Shown here one piece after another: positions 1 through 5,580 of a DNA stretch of 6,995 nt. The stretch comes from JAHEAO01 sp041633555. Its GTDB lineage: Bacteria > Pseudomonadota > Alphaproteobacteria > Rhodobacterales > Rhodobacteraceae. A program made the translations under genes and the position numbers. Location of the stretch: assembly GCA_041633555.1 (NCBI GenBank), contig JBFKFZ010000110.1, positions 1 through 6,995 on the forward strand, written 5' to 3'. Positions within the stretch are counted from its first letter, which is position 1. Each line of letters starts with the position of its first letter. Below the pieces are notes generated by a model that saw only the letters and a list, made by a program, of their open reading frames with translations, was not told where the DNA came from and did not search any database.

Positions 1-2
1 CC

Positions 3-380
3 TCGTCTGCATTTGTCGCGTTTGCGGCCGTGAATTCGGCAAGCGTAGCGCCAATACCGCTTCCGTCGACATTTCCTCTACTGATCCTTGGACTTGGTGG
101 AATGGGTCTTGCCGCAAGGAGAGCTTCCAAATCAGGTCGATTCCAACACCGCAAGGCAGCGCCCGACCGCGGGCGGGCCTCTCCACCCTGCGAGGTCATC
201 ACCTTGTCGCCCTGCCACATCCAACCTCCAATCCGCGCGCCGGCGAAGAAGCGCCTCCTCATCCGGGCGTTGGGGCGCTGCCAGCGTGCCGCGGGTCGAA
301 GGGACAAGATCACAGCCGGGCCCAAATCGAGTCACAAATCCCTGAGTGCCGCCCGTTCCAAAAAAAGTCTTTCGGACTGA
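3..380 (+). CDS. C-terminal part of a putative VPLPA-CTERM surface protein (5' cut by window edge)
   Basis: The frame is open from base 3, so the gene begins outside the window. Bases 51-131 encode P-I-P-L-P, then a hydrophobic Leu/Gly stretch (TFPLLILGLGGMGL), then A-A-R-R-A-S-K. This is the layout of a VPLPA-CTERM sorting signal: a short PLP motif, one transmembrane helix and a basic cluster. In known families such a tail is recognised and cut by an exosortase-type enzyme and delivers the protein to the cell surface. Normally the protein stops within a few residues of the basic cluster. Here no stop comes until TGA at 378-380, after about 80 further Arg/Pro/Ser/Ala-rich residues that look like non-coding translation. 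Codon 132-134 is TCA, one change from a stop. The real end may therefore be lost, or the match may be chance. The function of the sorted protein cannot be seen. Confidence 0.45.
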   Translation, partial: SSAFVAFAAVNSASVAPIPLPSTFPLLILGLGGMGLAARRASKSGRFQHRKAAPDRGRASPPCEVITLSPCHIQPPIRAPAKKRLLIRALGRCQRAAGRRDKITAGPKSSHKSLSAARSKKSLSD

Positions 381-523
381 CAGCGTGCTTGCCTTAATCC
401 TGTCGCATAACGGTGCATGAATAATGGCTAGGGAGTCGGCAGATGCGCTGTCGGTTGCCAAGAACACTGGTTTTCATGAGCAAAATGAACCATTCTTCGC
501 AGAAATCCGAGGAAGTGCCTCTT
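135..523. other. Stretch without a convincing gene upstream of the lipoprotein
   Basis: Apart from the read-through of the left-edge frame to 380, I see no gene with a plausible start, ribosome binding site and protein-like composition on either strand. Overlapping frames on both strands are Arg/Pro/Ser-rich and look like products of high GC. The last 140 bases must hold the promoter and leader of the lipoprotein gene, but no -35/-10 pair stands out. Confidence 0.5.
509..515 (+). promoter_or_regulatory. Ribosome binding site deciding the lipoprotein start
   Basis: GAGGAAG lies eight bases before the ATG at 524. The in-frame ATG codons further upstream (443, 476, 485) would add residues before the signal peptide, so this site supports 524 as the true start. 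Confidence 0.7.
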
Positions 524-814
524 ATGAAGAAGTCTGTCTGGCTGATAGGATCCGCATCGTGGCTGCTGGCTGCCTGCGAAAATTATGAAGGCGGGAACGG
601 CGATCCTTCCAGCCAATTCATTCGTGAGTTGCCGGAGGGCGTGCTTGCGATCGCAGCCACAAATCAGGATCTGCAGGCCGTCCGGATCAGTCCAGCGGAT
701 GGGTGCTATGTCTATCGTCATGTCGGACCAGTCGAAACGACGTTCCTGCCGCTGAAATCTGTGGATGGACGACCGATTTGCACGCGACCGGCTGACGCGG
801 CTCCGGCAGGCTGA
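524..814 (+). CDS. Small outer-envelope lipoprotein of unknown function (Rhodobacterales-type)
   Basis: This gene encodes a 96-residue protein. It opens with MKK, a short hydrophobic core and a lipobox L-A-A-C, with the lipidated cysteine at residue 18, so a mature chain of 79 residues is expected to be membrane-anchored in the periplasm. The mature part carries ELPEGVLAIAA, NQDLQAVR, DGCYVYRHVGPVETT and GRPICTR. From memory this resembles a small uncharacterised lipoprotein family common in Rhodobacterales, but I know no assigned function. Two mature cysteines (61 and 86) could form a disulfide. The start at 524 is chosen because the lipobox sits at the right distance and GAGGAAG precedes it; a longer in-frame start at 443 would bury the signal peptide. 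The gene runs convergently toward the L,D-transpeptidase, with 58 bp between the stop codons. The lipoprotein call is firm; the role is unknown. Confidence 0.82.
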   Translation: MKKSVWLIGSASWLLAACENYEGGNGDPSSQFIRELPEGVLAIAATNQDLQAVRISPADGCYVYRHVGPVETTFLPLKSVDGRPICTRPADAAPAG

Positions 815-872
815 TCTTGCAGAACGGCCGGCGATTGCGACTTTAGCCCACCTGTCTTCAACGGATTGCCGT

Positions 873-1538
873 TCAGCTTCGAGCCGTGACCGCATCCTCG
901 GGCGGATACAAGTAAGCTGTCGATCCGGTCGAGACCTGGTCATAGAGGTCGATGATATGGGCCATGACCATACGAACACATCCTGAACTGGCCCGTCCAC
1001 CAATAGATCGAGGGTAAGGCGAGCCGTGAATTCGCAGGTAGGTGTCTCGATTGCCGACAAACAGGTAAAACGCGCGCGAGCCGAGCGGGTTGGTTGGCCC
1101 ACCATCCATGCCATCGGCGTGCTGGGCGTAGAGGTCGGGCTCGCGCTTTATCATGGCGTCAGTAGGTGTCCAGGTCGGCCACTTGGCCTTCCGACGGATC
1201 GAATAGGTGCCGGGTTCGTAGAGATTCCCGCGCGCAATGGCCACGCCATATCGCATCGCGGTTCCGTCCTGTCCAATGTGATAAAGGTATCTTGCCACGG
1301 CATCGACGTGAATATCCCCCGGTGTCAGGCCTGGATTTGCCTCGACGCGGCGAGGCAGAAAGCGTGCATGAAAACCCCAGGGGTTTGTCGTGGCCGGATT
1401 GTAGTTGGCCGGTGTTACCTGAGCGTCCCAAGCCGACCACCTTGACCTGTCTGACGTTGGCGCCGCCCAAACACTGTTGGGAATTGGGGCCGAAAACAAT
1501 GCCGCAGCCGAAATCACGAAATGGCGTCTGGTCAACAT
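873..1538 (-). CDS. L,D-transpeptidase (YkuD domain) with Tat-like signal peptide
   Basis: This 221-residue protein of the ErfK/YbiS/YcfS/YnhG type is expected in the periplasm. Family members cross-link peptidoglycan stem peptides (3-3 links) or attach proteins to peptidoglycan. Residues 1-25 form a signal peptide with T-R-R-H-F at 3-7, matching the twin-arginine pattern, and a likely cut after V-W-A (25). The YkuD domain covers roughly 75-213. NPLGSRAFYLF at 150-160 leads to the conserved histidine in R-I-H-G (His171) and to S-S-G-C-V-R-M, with catalytic Cys187 and Arg189. No peptidoglycan-binding (LysM or PG_binding_1) domain is present, so this is a single-domain enzyme. The ATG at 1538 is preceded by GAGGAA about ten bases upstream. 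It reads in the same direction as the ribosomal operon but lies beyond that operon's terminator, so it is probably a separate unit. The exact reaction (cross-linking, carboxypeptidase or protein attachment) cannot be told. Confidence 0.88.
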   Translation of the reverse strand: MLTRRHFVISAAALFSAPIPNSVWAAPTSDRSRWSAWDAQVTPANYNPATTNPWGFHARFLPRRVEANPGLTPGDIHVDAVARYLYHIGQDGTAMRYGVAIARGNLYEPGTYSIRRKAKWPTWTPTDAMIKREPDLYAQHADGMDGGPTNPLGSRAFYLFVGNRDTYLRIHGSPYPRSIGGRASSGCVRMVMAHIIDLYDQVSTGSTAYLYPPEDAVTARS

Positions 1539-1585
1539 GGGTCTACGTTCCTCGTGAGCAGCAGATCGATTGACGATCGGTCGCT

Positions 1586-1614
1586 ATCCTACCAATGGTC
1601 AAGAAAACATCCAA
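1586..1614 (-). promoter_or_regulatory. Possible sigma-70-like promoter of the L,D-transpeptidase
   Basis: On the minus strand TTGGAT (1609-1614) and TAGGAT (1586-1591) are separated by exactly 17 bases, and the latter lies about 48 bases before the ATG. The -35 match is only three of six bases and the -10 four of six, so this is a weak candidate. A better -35-like TTGACC at 1597-1602 has no suitable -10 partner. Confidence 0.25.
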
Positions 1615-1629
1615 CACATGCTTGTGTTG
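1612..1629. repeat. Perfect 7-bp inverted repeat upstream of the L,D-transpeptidase
   Basis: CAACACA and TGTGTTG flank a TGCT spacer. One arm touches the candidate -35 at 1609-1614, so the repeat could be an operator. Neither strand has a good T-run after it, which argues against a terminator. Confidence 0.4.
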
Positions 1630-1837
1630 AAGATTAGGCGCTGATGCGGCAGCAAGCGTAGGGTGTGTTTTCAACCCACCATCTCCGCAACGACCATAGC
1701 CATGACCTCCCTACCCCCTTGCGTCAATCCCCACCGCGCGCCACATCACATCCGTTAAGAAAGTCCAAACGAAAATTCGCAACCCATTGATTTAAAACTG
1801 AAACCCCTGCTGCCCGCGCGCGGACACTTTTCCAAGC

Positions 1838-1860
1838 AAAAAGAGCGGGGAAATCCCCGC
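1838..1860 (-). terminator. Rho-independent terminator of the S10 operon after rplP
   Basis: Read on the minus strand, GCGGGG, a four-base ATTT loop and CCCCGC form a perfect 6-bp GC stem (1845-1860), followed by T-C and then five T (1838-1842). It starts about 33 bases beyond the rplP stop. The T-run exists only for minus-strand transcription, which fits the direction of the operon. Confidence 0.85.
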
Positions 1861-1893
1861 CCTTCCTGAATTCTCTCCCGGCAGAGCCGCCTT

Positions 1894-2307
1894 CTACCAG
1901 TCCTCACGGACGATCGTGCGGGTCTTGATCGGCAGCTTCATCGCCGCCAGCCGCAGCGCCTCACGGGCGGTCTGCTCGTTCACGCCGTCGATCTCGAACA
2001 TGATCCGGCCGGGCTTCACCTTGGCGGCCCAGAAATCGACCGAGCCCTTGCCCTTGCCCATCCGGACCTCGGTGGGTTTCGAGGTGACCGGCGTGTCCGG
2101 GAAGATCCGGATCCAGACCGAGCCCTGCCGCTTCATGTGGCGGGTGAGCGCCCGGCGGGCGGCCTCGATCTGCCTGGCGGTAATCCGCTCGGGCTGGGTC
2201 GCTTTCAGCCCGTAGGTGCCGAAAGCAAGCTCGAACCCGCCCTTGGCATCGCCGTGAATCCGGCCCTTGTGCTGTTTACGGAATTTGGTGCGCTTTGGTT
2301 GCAGCAT
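1894..2307 (-). CDS. rplP: 50S ribosomal protein L16
   Basis: This gene encodes 137 residues, about the usual length (136 in E. coli). L16 binds 23S rRNA near the A site and central protuberance and is needed for late 50S assembly and tRNA placement. The start MLQPKRTKFRKQHKG, the stretch PVTSKPTEVRMGKGKGSV (73-90) and KTRTIVRED near the end are hallmarks. The arginine before MGKGKG (residue 82) corresponds to the arginine hydroxylated by the RoxA/YcfD oxygenase in E. coli; whether it is modified here is unknown. AAGGAGA at 2315-2321 overlaps the rpsC stop and lies seven bases before the ATG. It is the last gene of the unit: a terminator follows instead of rpmC. Confidence 0.98.
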   Translation of the reverse strand: MLQPKRTKFRKQHKGRIHGDAKGGFELAFGTYGLKATQPERITARQIEAARRALTRHMKRQGSVWIRIFPDTPVTSKPTEVRMGKGKGSVDFWAAKVKPGRIMFEIDGVNEQTAREALRLAAMKLPIKTRTIVREDW

Positions 2308-2319
2308 CTTTTTCTCTCC

Positions 2320-3042
2320 TTACCGGCGGCCGCCGGGGCCACGCGGCTGCGAGCCACGCGGTGCGGGACCATCCTGGAGTTCCTGCTGGCGACGGTCGCG
2401 GGCACCCGGATCGTGCTCCATGATCTCGCCTTTGAAAATCCAGACTTTGACGCCGATGATGCCATAGGCCGTCTTGGCTTCAGCCAGGGCATAATCGATA
2501 TCCGCGCGCAGGGTGTGCAGCGGCACGCGGCCTTCGCGGTACCACTCGGTCCGGGCGATCTCGGCGCCGCCAAGACGGCCCGACACGTTGACCCGGATCC
2601 CGAGCGCTCCCATGCGCATCGCATTCTGAACCGCGCGCTTCATCGCGCGCCGGAACGAGACGCGGCGTTCCAGCTGCTGGGTGATCGATTCCGCGACCAG
2701 CTGCGCATCGAGCTCGGGCTTGCGCACCTCGACGATGTTCAGATGCAGCTCGCTGTCGGTCATGTTGGCGAGCTTCTTGCGCAGGGTTTCGATATCCGCG
2801 CCTTTCTTGCCGATGATCACGCCCGGACGCGCGGTATGGACTGTCACGCGGCATTTCTTGTGCGGACGCTCGATGATCACTTTGGAAACACCGGCCTGCT
2901 TGCATTCTTCATTAATGAAGTCGCGCATCTTGAGGTCTTCAAGAAGCAGGTCGCCATAGTCCTTGGTGTCGGCGTACCAGCGGCTGTCCCAAGTCCGGTT
3001 GACCTGAAGGCGCATGCCGATCGGATTGACCTTGTGACCCAT
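2320..3042 (-). CDS. rpsC: 30S ribosomal protein S3
   Basis: This gene encodes 240 residues (233 in E. coli). S3 lies at the mRNA entry tunnel of the 30S subunit. MGHKVNPIGMRL at the start is diagnostic. A type II KH domain covers roughly 38-107, with the G-K-K-G loop at 78-81. Arg131, Arg132 and Lys135 match the residues linked to ribosomal mRNA helicase activity in E. coli. The last 30 residues form a Gln/Pro/Gly/Arg-rich tail ending in GPGGRR, longer than in E. coli and probably disordered. Its ATG overlaps the rplV stop by one base (TAATG), which suggests translational coupling. rplP follows after a 12-bp gap. Confidence 0.98.
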   Translation of the reverse strand: MGHKVNPIGMRLQVNRTWDSRWYADTKDYGDLLLEDLKMRDFINEECKQAGVSKVIIERPHKKCRVTVHTARPGVIIGKKGADIETLRKKLANMTDSELHLNIVEVRKPELDAQLVAESITQQLERRVSFRRAMKRAVQNAMRMGALGIRVNVSGRLGGAEIARTEWYREGRVPLHTLRADIDYALAEAKTAYGIIGVKVWIFKGEIMEHDPGARDRRQQELQDGPAPRGSQPRGPGGRR

Positions 3043-3422
3043 TATGCTTGCTCCTCTACCTGGCGCACCTTGATGGTGAGTTCCGAGAACGGCTTGACGA
3101 TCTTGCCGAACCGGCCGCGGGCACGCGGACGGCCACGCTTCATGACCAGGTTCTTGCCGACATAAGCCTCGGCGACAACCAGTTCATCGACGTCCAGGTT
3201 GTGGTTGTTCTCTGCGTTCGCGATCGCGGACTGAAGGCATTTCTTCACGTCCTCGGCGATCCGCTTTTTCGAGAAGGTCAGGTCCGTCAGGGCCTTTTCG
3301 ACCTTCTTGCCACGGATCAGAGCAGCCACGAGATTGAGTTTCTGCGGGCTGGTGCGAAGCATTTTCGACTTGGCGATGGCTTCGTTGTCGGCCACGCGGC
3401 GGGGGTTCTTTTCCTTGCCCAT
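3042..3422 (-). CDS. rplV: 50S ribosomal protein L22
   Basis: This gene encodes 126 residues against 110 in E. coli; the extra length is a basic N-terminal extension (about residues 1-18) before KSKMLRTSPQKLNLVA. L22 sits on domain junctions of 23S rRNA, and its extended beta-hairpin lines the nascent-peptide exit tunnel. The hairpin is seen at about 88-118, with the Met-Lys-Arg triplet (94-96) whose E. coli equivalent is deleted in some erythromycin-resistant mutants. The triplet is intact here. The gene starts 3 bp after rpsS and shares a base with the rpsC start. Confidence 0.97.
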   Translation of the reverse strand: MGKEKNPRRVADNEAIAKSKMLRTSPQKLNLVAALIRGKKVEKALTDLTFSKKRIAEDVKKCLQSAIANAENNHNLDVDELVVAEAYVGKNLVMKRGRPRARGRFGKIVKPFSELTIKVRQVEEQA

Positions 3423-3425
3423 GAC

Positions 3426-3704
3426 TTACTTCCGCTTCGCTTTCTTGTCCGCAGCATGACCATAGTAGGTCCGGGTCGGCGAATATTCACCGAACTTCTG
3501 ACCGATCATGTCTTCCGAAACGTTGACAGGGATATGCTTGTGGCCGTTGTAGACGCCAAACGTCAGGCCGACGAATTGCGGCAGGATCGTCGAGCGACGC
3601 GACCAGATCTTGATAACTTCGTTACGACCCGATTCCTTGGACTTCTCGGCTTTCTTCAGCACGTAGGAATCTACGAAGGGGCCTTTCCATACAGAACGCG
3701 ACAT
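3426..3704 (-). CDS. rpsS: 30S ribosomal protein S19
   Basis: This gene encodes 92 residues, the same length as in E. coli. S19 lies in the head of the 30S subunit and contacts S13 and the intersubunit bridge region. MSRSVWKGPFVDSYVLKK at the start and the GEYSPTRTYYGH stretch near the end identify it; the C-terminus KKAKRK is basic. The start at 3704 is chosen from family alignment: the frame is open further upstream to 3806, but that part lies inside rplB and is not S19-like. The gap to rplB is only 2 bp, so its ribosome binding site lies in the rplB 3' end. Confidence 0.98.
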   Translation of the reverse strand: MSRSVWKGPFVDSYVLKKAEKSKESGRNEVIKIWSRRSTILPQFVGLTFGVYNGHKHIPVNVSEDMIGQKFGEYSPTRTYYGHAADKKAKRK

Positions 3705-3706
3705 GA

Positions 3707-4549
3707 TTACCGGCCCTTCTTCTTGGCGTGACGCGAGCGGATGATCAGCTTCGACGACGCCTTGTTCTTGTTCCGGGTCTTTGCACCCTTGGTCGGCTTC
3801 CCCCACGGGGTCACCGGATGACGGCCACCGGAGGTTCGGCCCTCACCACCACCATGGGGGTGGTCGATCGGGTTCATCGCGACACCGCGCACCGCCGGAC
3901 GATGCCCGAAATGGCGGTTGCGACCGGCCTTGCCGAGGTTCTGGTTCGAGTTGTCGGGGTTCGACACGGCGCCGATGGTCGCCATGCATTCCTGACGGAC
4001 CAAGCGAAGTTCGCCCGAGGACAGGCGGATCTGGGCATAGCCGCCGTCACGACCGACGAACTGGGCGTATGTACCGGCAGCGCGCGCGATCTGGCCGCCT
4101 TTGCCCTGCTTCAGCTCGATGTTGTGGACGATTGTCCCGATCGGCATGCCCGCGAACGGCATCGCGTTGCCCGGCTTTACGTCGACCTTTGTGCCGGCGA
4201 TGATCTGGTCGCCGACGCCGAGTCGCTGCGGCGCCAGGATATAGGCCTGTTCGCCATCCTGATAGCGAACGAGCGCGATGAACGCGGTCCGGTTCGGGTC
4301 ATACTCGATCCGTTCCACGGTTGCCGAAACGTCAAATTTGTTCCGCTTGAAATCGACGACGCGATAAAGGCGCTTGGCGCCCCCACCACGGCGACGCAGC
4401 GTGATCCGTCCGGTGTTGTTCCGTCCGCCATTCTTGGCCAGACCCTCGGTGAGGGCTTTGACCGGGCGGCCTTTCCAAAGCTCCGAACGGTCGATCAGCA
4501 CCAGCCCTCGCTGGCCTGGCGTCGTCGGCTTGTACGACTTGAGTGCCAT
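3707..4549 (-). CDS. rplB: 50S ribosomal protein L2
   Basis: This gene encodes 280 residues (273 in E. coli). L2 is a core 23S rRNA-binding protein needed for subunit association and the peptidyl transferase region. The start MALKSYKPTTPGQRG, the RNA-binding OB/SH3-like body and the conserved loop AMNPIDHPHGGGEGRTSGG (224-242) are all present, including the His230 and His232 pair near the peptidyl transferase centre. The C-terminus is strongly basic (HAKKKGR). GGAAGA precedes the ATG at a normal distance. Unlike its neighbours it is preceded by a 117-bp gap with hairpins, so its expression may be partly uncoupled from the genes upstream. Confidence 0.98.
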   Translation of the reverse strand: MALKSYKPTTPGQRGLVLIDRSELWKGRPVKALTEGLAKNGGRNNTGRITLRRRGGGAKRLYRVVDFKRNKFDVSATVERIEYDPNRTAFIALVRYQDGEQAYILAPQRLGVGDQIIAGTKVDVKPGNAMPFAGMPIGTIVHNIELKQGKGGQIARAAGTYAQFVGRDGGYAQIRLSSGELRLVRQECMATIGAVSNPDNSNQNLGKAGRNRHFGHRPAVRGVAMNPIDHPHGGGEGRTSGGRHPVTPWGKPTKGAKTRNKNKASSKLIIRSRHAKKKGR

Positions 4550-4572
4550 GCTTTCTGTCTTCCGTTAGCCTT

Positions 4573-4586
4573 GGACCTAGTGGTCC
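4573..4586. repeat. Small inverted repeat in the rplW-rplB gap
   Basis: GGACC, a TAGT loop and GGTCC form a perfect 5-bp stem close before the rplB ribosome binding site. Together with a GGCC/GGCC pair at 4600-4612 and the larger hairpin at 4627-4649 it makes the leader of rplB structured. It is short enough to be chance on its own. Confidence 0.3.
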
Positions 4587-4626
4587 GGTTTCAGTTTCAG
4601 GCCCGAGTGGCCCGGTTCAAATAAGC

Positions 4627-4649
4627 TCGGCCCCCACGCGGGGGGCCGA
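4627..4649 (-). terminator. Strong GC hairpin between rplW and rplB (attenuator, partial terminator or processing site)
   Basis: A perfect 9-bp stem (TCGGCCCCC paired with GGGGGCCGA) closes a five-base loop. On the minus strand it is followed by GCTTATTTG, which is T-rich but interrupted, so it is a weaker terminator than the one after rplP. It lies 17 bases past the rplW stop, inside the operon. It could attenuate transcription, protect an upstream transcript end, or guide RNase processing. The structure is plain in the sequence; the role is inferred. Confidence 0.55.
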
Positions 4650-4666
4650 AGATTCGGCGCGTTCTA

Positions 4667-4963
4667 TCAGAGGCCTGTCGAGACGTCGATAGTGTTGCCT
4701 TCTTCCAGCGTCACATAGGCTTTCTTGACATCCTTACGGGTGCCCGGCTTGCCACGGAACCGCTTGGACTTGCCTTTGGTGATCGACGTGTTGACCGCCT
4801 TCACCTTGACCCCGAAGAGCGCCTCGACGGCCTCCTTGATCTGCGGCTTGTTCGAGTCGATCGCCACTTCGAAAACGACGCCATTGGCCTCTGAGGTCAT
4901 GGTTGCCTTCTCGGTGATGATCGGCTTGCGGATCACATCGTAATGTTCTGGCTTCGCGCTCAT
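4667..4963 (-). CDS. rplW: 50S ribosomal protein L23
   Basis: This gene encodes 98 residues (100 in E. coli). L23 lies at the exit of the peptide tunnel, where trigger factor and SRP dock. The segment DVIRKPIITEKAT (9-21), the KPQIKEAVEALFGVKVKAVNT stretch in the middle and FRGKPGTRKDVKKAYVTL are characteristic, the latter forming the loop that points into the tunnel. Its ATG overlaps the rplD stop by four bases (ATGA), suggesting coupled translation. The gene is followed by the 117-bp structured gap rather than directly by rplB. Confidence 0.97.
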   Translation of the reverse strand: MSAKPEHYDVIRKPIITEKATMTSEANGVVFEVAIDSNKPQIKEAVEALFGVKVKAVNTSITKGKSKRFRGKPGTRKDVKKAYVTLEEGNTIDVSTGL

Positions 4964-5580
4964 TTCAGTCGAGCCTCCAGTGCTTCGATACCCGCCTTGG
5001 TGATTACCAGGGTGTCACGTTTCAGGATATCATAGACGTTGGCACCCATGGTCGGCAGGATGTCCAGACCCTGGATGTTGGCGGCGGCGCGGGCGAAGTT
5101 CTCGTTCACGTCGGCACCGTCAATGATCAGCACACGCTTCCAGCCAAGATTCTTGACGGCCTTGGCCAGCGAAGAGGTTTTGGCATCCTTCATCTCGATC
5201 GTATCGAGGATGATCAGATTGCCGGTCGCAGCCTTGGAAGACAGGGCATGCTTGAGGCCAAGCTTGCGGAACTTCTTGGTCAGGTCATGCGCGTGGCTGC
5301 GCGGGGTCGGCACCTTGTAACCGCCACCGTGACGGAAGATCGGGGCCTTGCGGGAACCGTGGCGAGCGCCGCCGGTGCCCTTCTGGCGATAGATCTTCTT
5401 GGTCGAGTAGCTGACCTCGGTCCGAGTCTTGGCGCTGTGCGTGCCGGCCTGCGCGCGCGCGCGCTGCCAGCGGACCACGCGGTGCAGAATGTCTGCGCGT
5501 GGCTCCAAGCCAAAAATATCGTCCGCGAGGTCAATGTCGCCCGCCTTCTTGGCGTCGAGCTTGATGACATCAGCCTTCAT
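4960..5580 (-). CDS. rplD: 50S ribosomal protein L4
   Basis: This gene encodes 206 residues (201 in E. coli). L4 binds domain I of 23S rRNA; its long internal loop (about 45-95 here, with YRQKGTGGARHGS) reaches the exit-tunnel constriction. In E. coli L4 also represses its own operon, but the leader needed for that is not recognisable here. The start at 5580 (MKADVIKLDA) is chosen because it overlaps the rplC stop by 11 bp and has GGAAGGA at 5591-5597. The frame is open to 5634, but that part lies within the rplC tail and is not L4-like. A (GC)7 run at 5451-5464 encodes part of the Arg-Ala-Arg-Ala segment. Confidence 0.97.
   Translation of the reverse strand: MKADVIKLDAKKAGDIDLADDIFGLEPRADILHRVVRWQRARAQAGTHSAKTRTEVSYSTKKIYRQKGTGGARHGSRKAPIFRHGGGYKVPTPRSHAHDLTKKFRKLGLKHALSSKAATGNLIILDTIEMKDAKTSSLAKAVKNLGWKRVLIIDGADVNENFARAAANIQGLDILPTMGANVYDILKRDTLVITKAGIEALEARLK

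Larger units (their letters stand above)
1539..1893. other. Intergenic region between L,D-transpeptidase and rplP
   Basis: About 355 bases with no convincing gene. From the rplP side it holds the operon terminator (1838-1860). After that comes an AT-richer stretch with no clear signal, then an inverted repeat (1612-1629) and a possible promoter (1586-1614) for the L,D-transpeptidase. The genes that normally follow rplP in an S10 operon are absent here. Very short frames exist but none looks like a protein. Confidence 0.6.

Noticed and set aside
388..430. Possible promoter of the lipoprotein gene (TTGCCT with AT-rich GAATAAT downstream)
   Set aside because: The spacing between the two elements does not fit a sigma-70 promoter and no other pair is better.
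860..873. AACGG/CCGTT hairpin between the convergent lipoprotein and L,D-transpeptidase genes as a shared terminator
   Set aside because: Only a 5-bp stem, no T-run on either strand, and it overlaps the L,D-transpeptidase stop codon.
428..1114. Long minus-strand open frame of 228 codons across the lipoprotein gene
   Set aside because: It overlaps the lipoprotein on the other strand and the end of the L,D-transpeptidase, has Arg/Ser-rich composition without a recognisable domain, and both overlapped genes have much stronger evidence.
1595..1630. Eleven-codon plus-strand frame M-V-K-K-T-S ending in the inverted repeat
   Set aside because: No ribosome binding site and no conserved feature; the inverted repeat alone explains the pattern.
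1674..1703. Tiny minus-strand frame (M-A-M-V-V-A-E-M-V-G) with a GGGAGG before it, as a leader peptide
   Set aside because: Only ten codons, far from the L,D-transpeptidase, with no run of a regulatory amino acid and no attenuator hairpin coupled to it. Likely chance.
2137..3165. 342-codon plus-strand open frame opposite rplP, rpsC and rplV
   Set aside because: It is antisense to three certain ribosomal-protein genes, and its openness follows from GC-rich codon use on the other strand. No family is recognisable.
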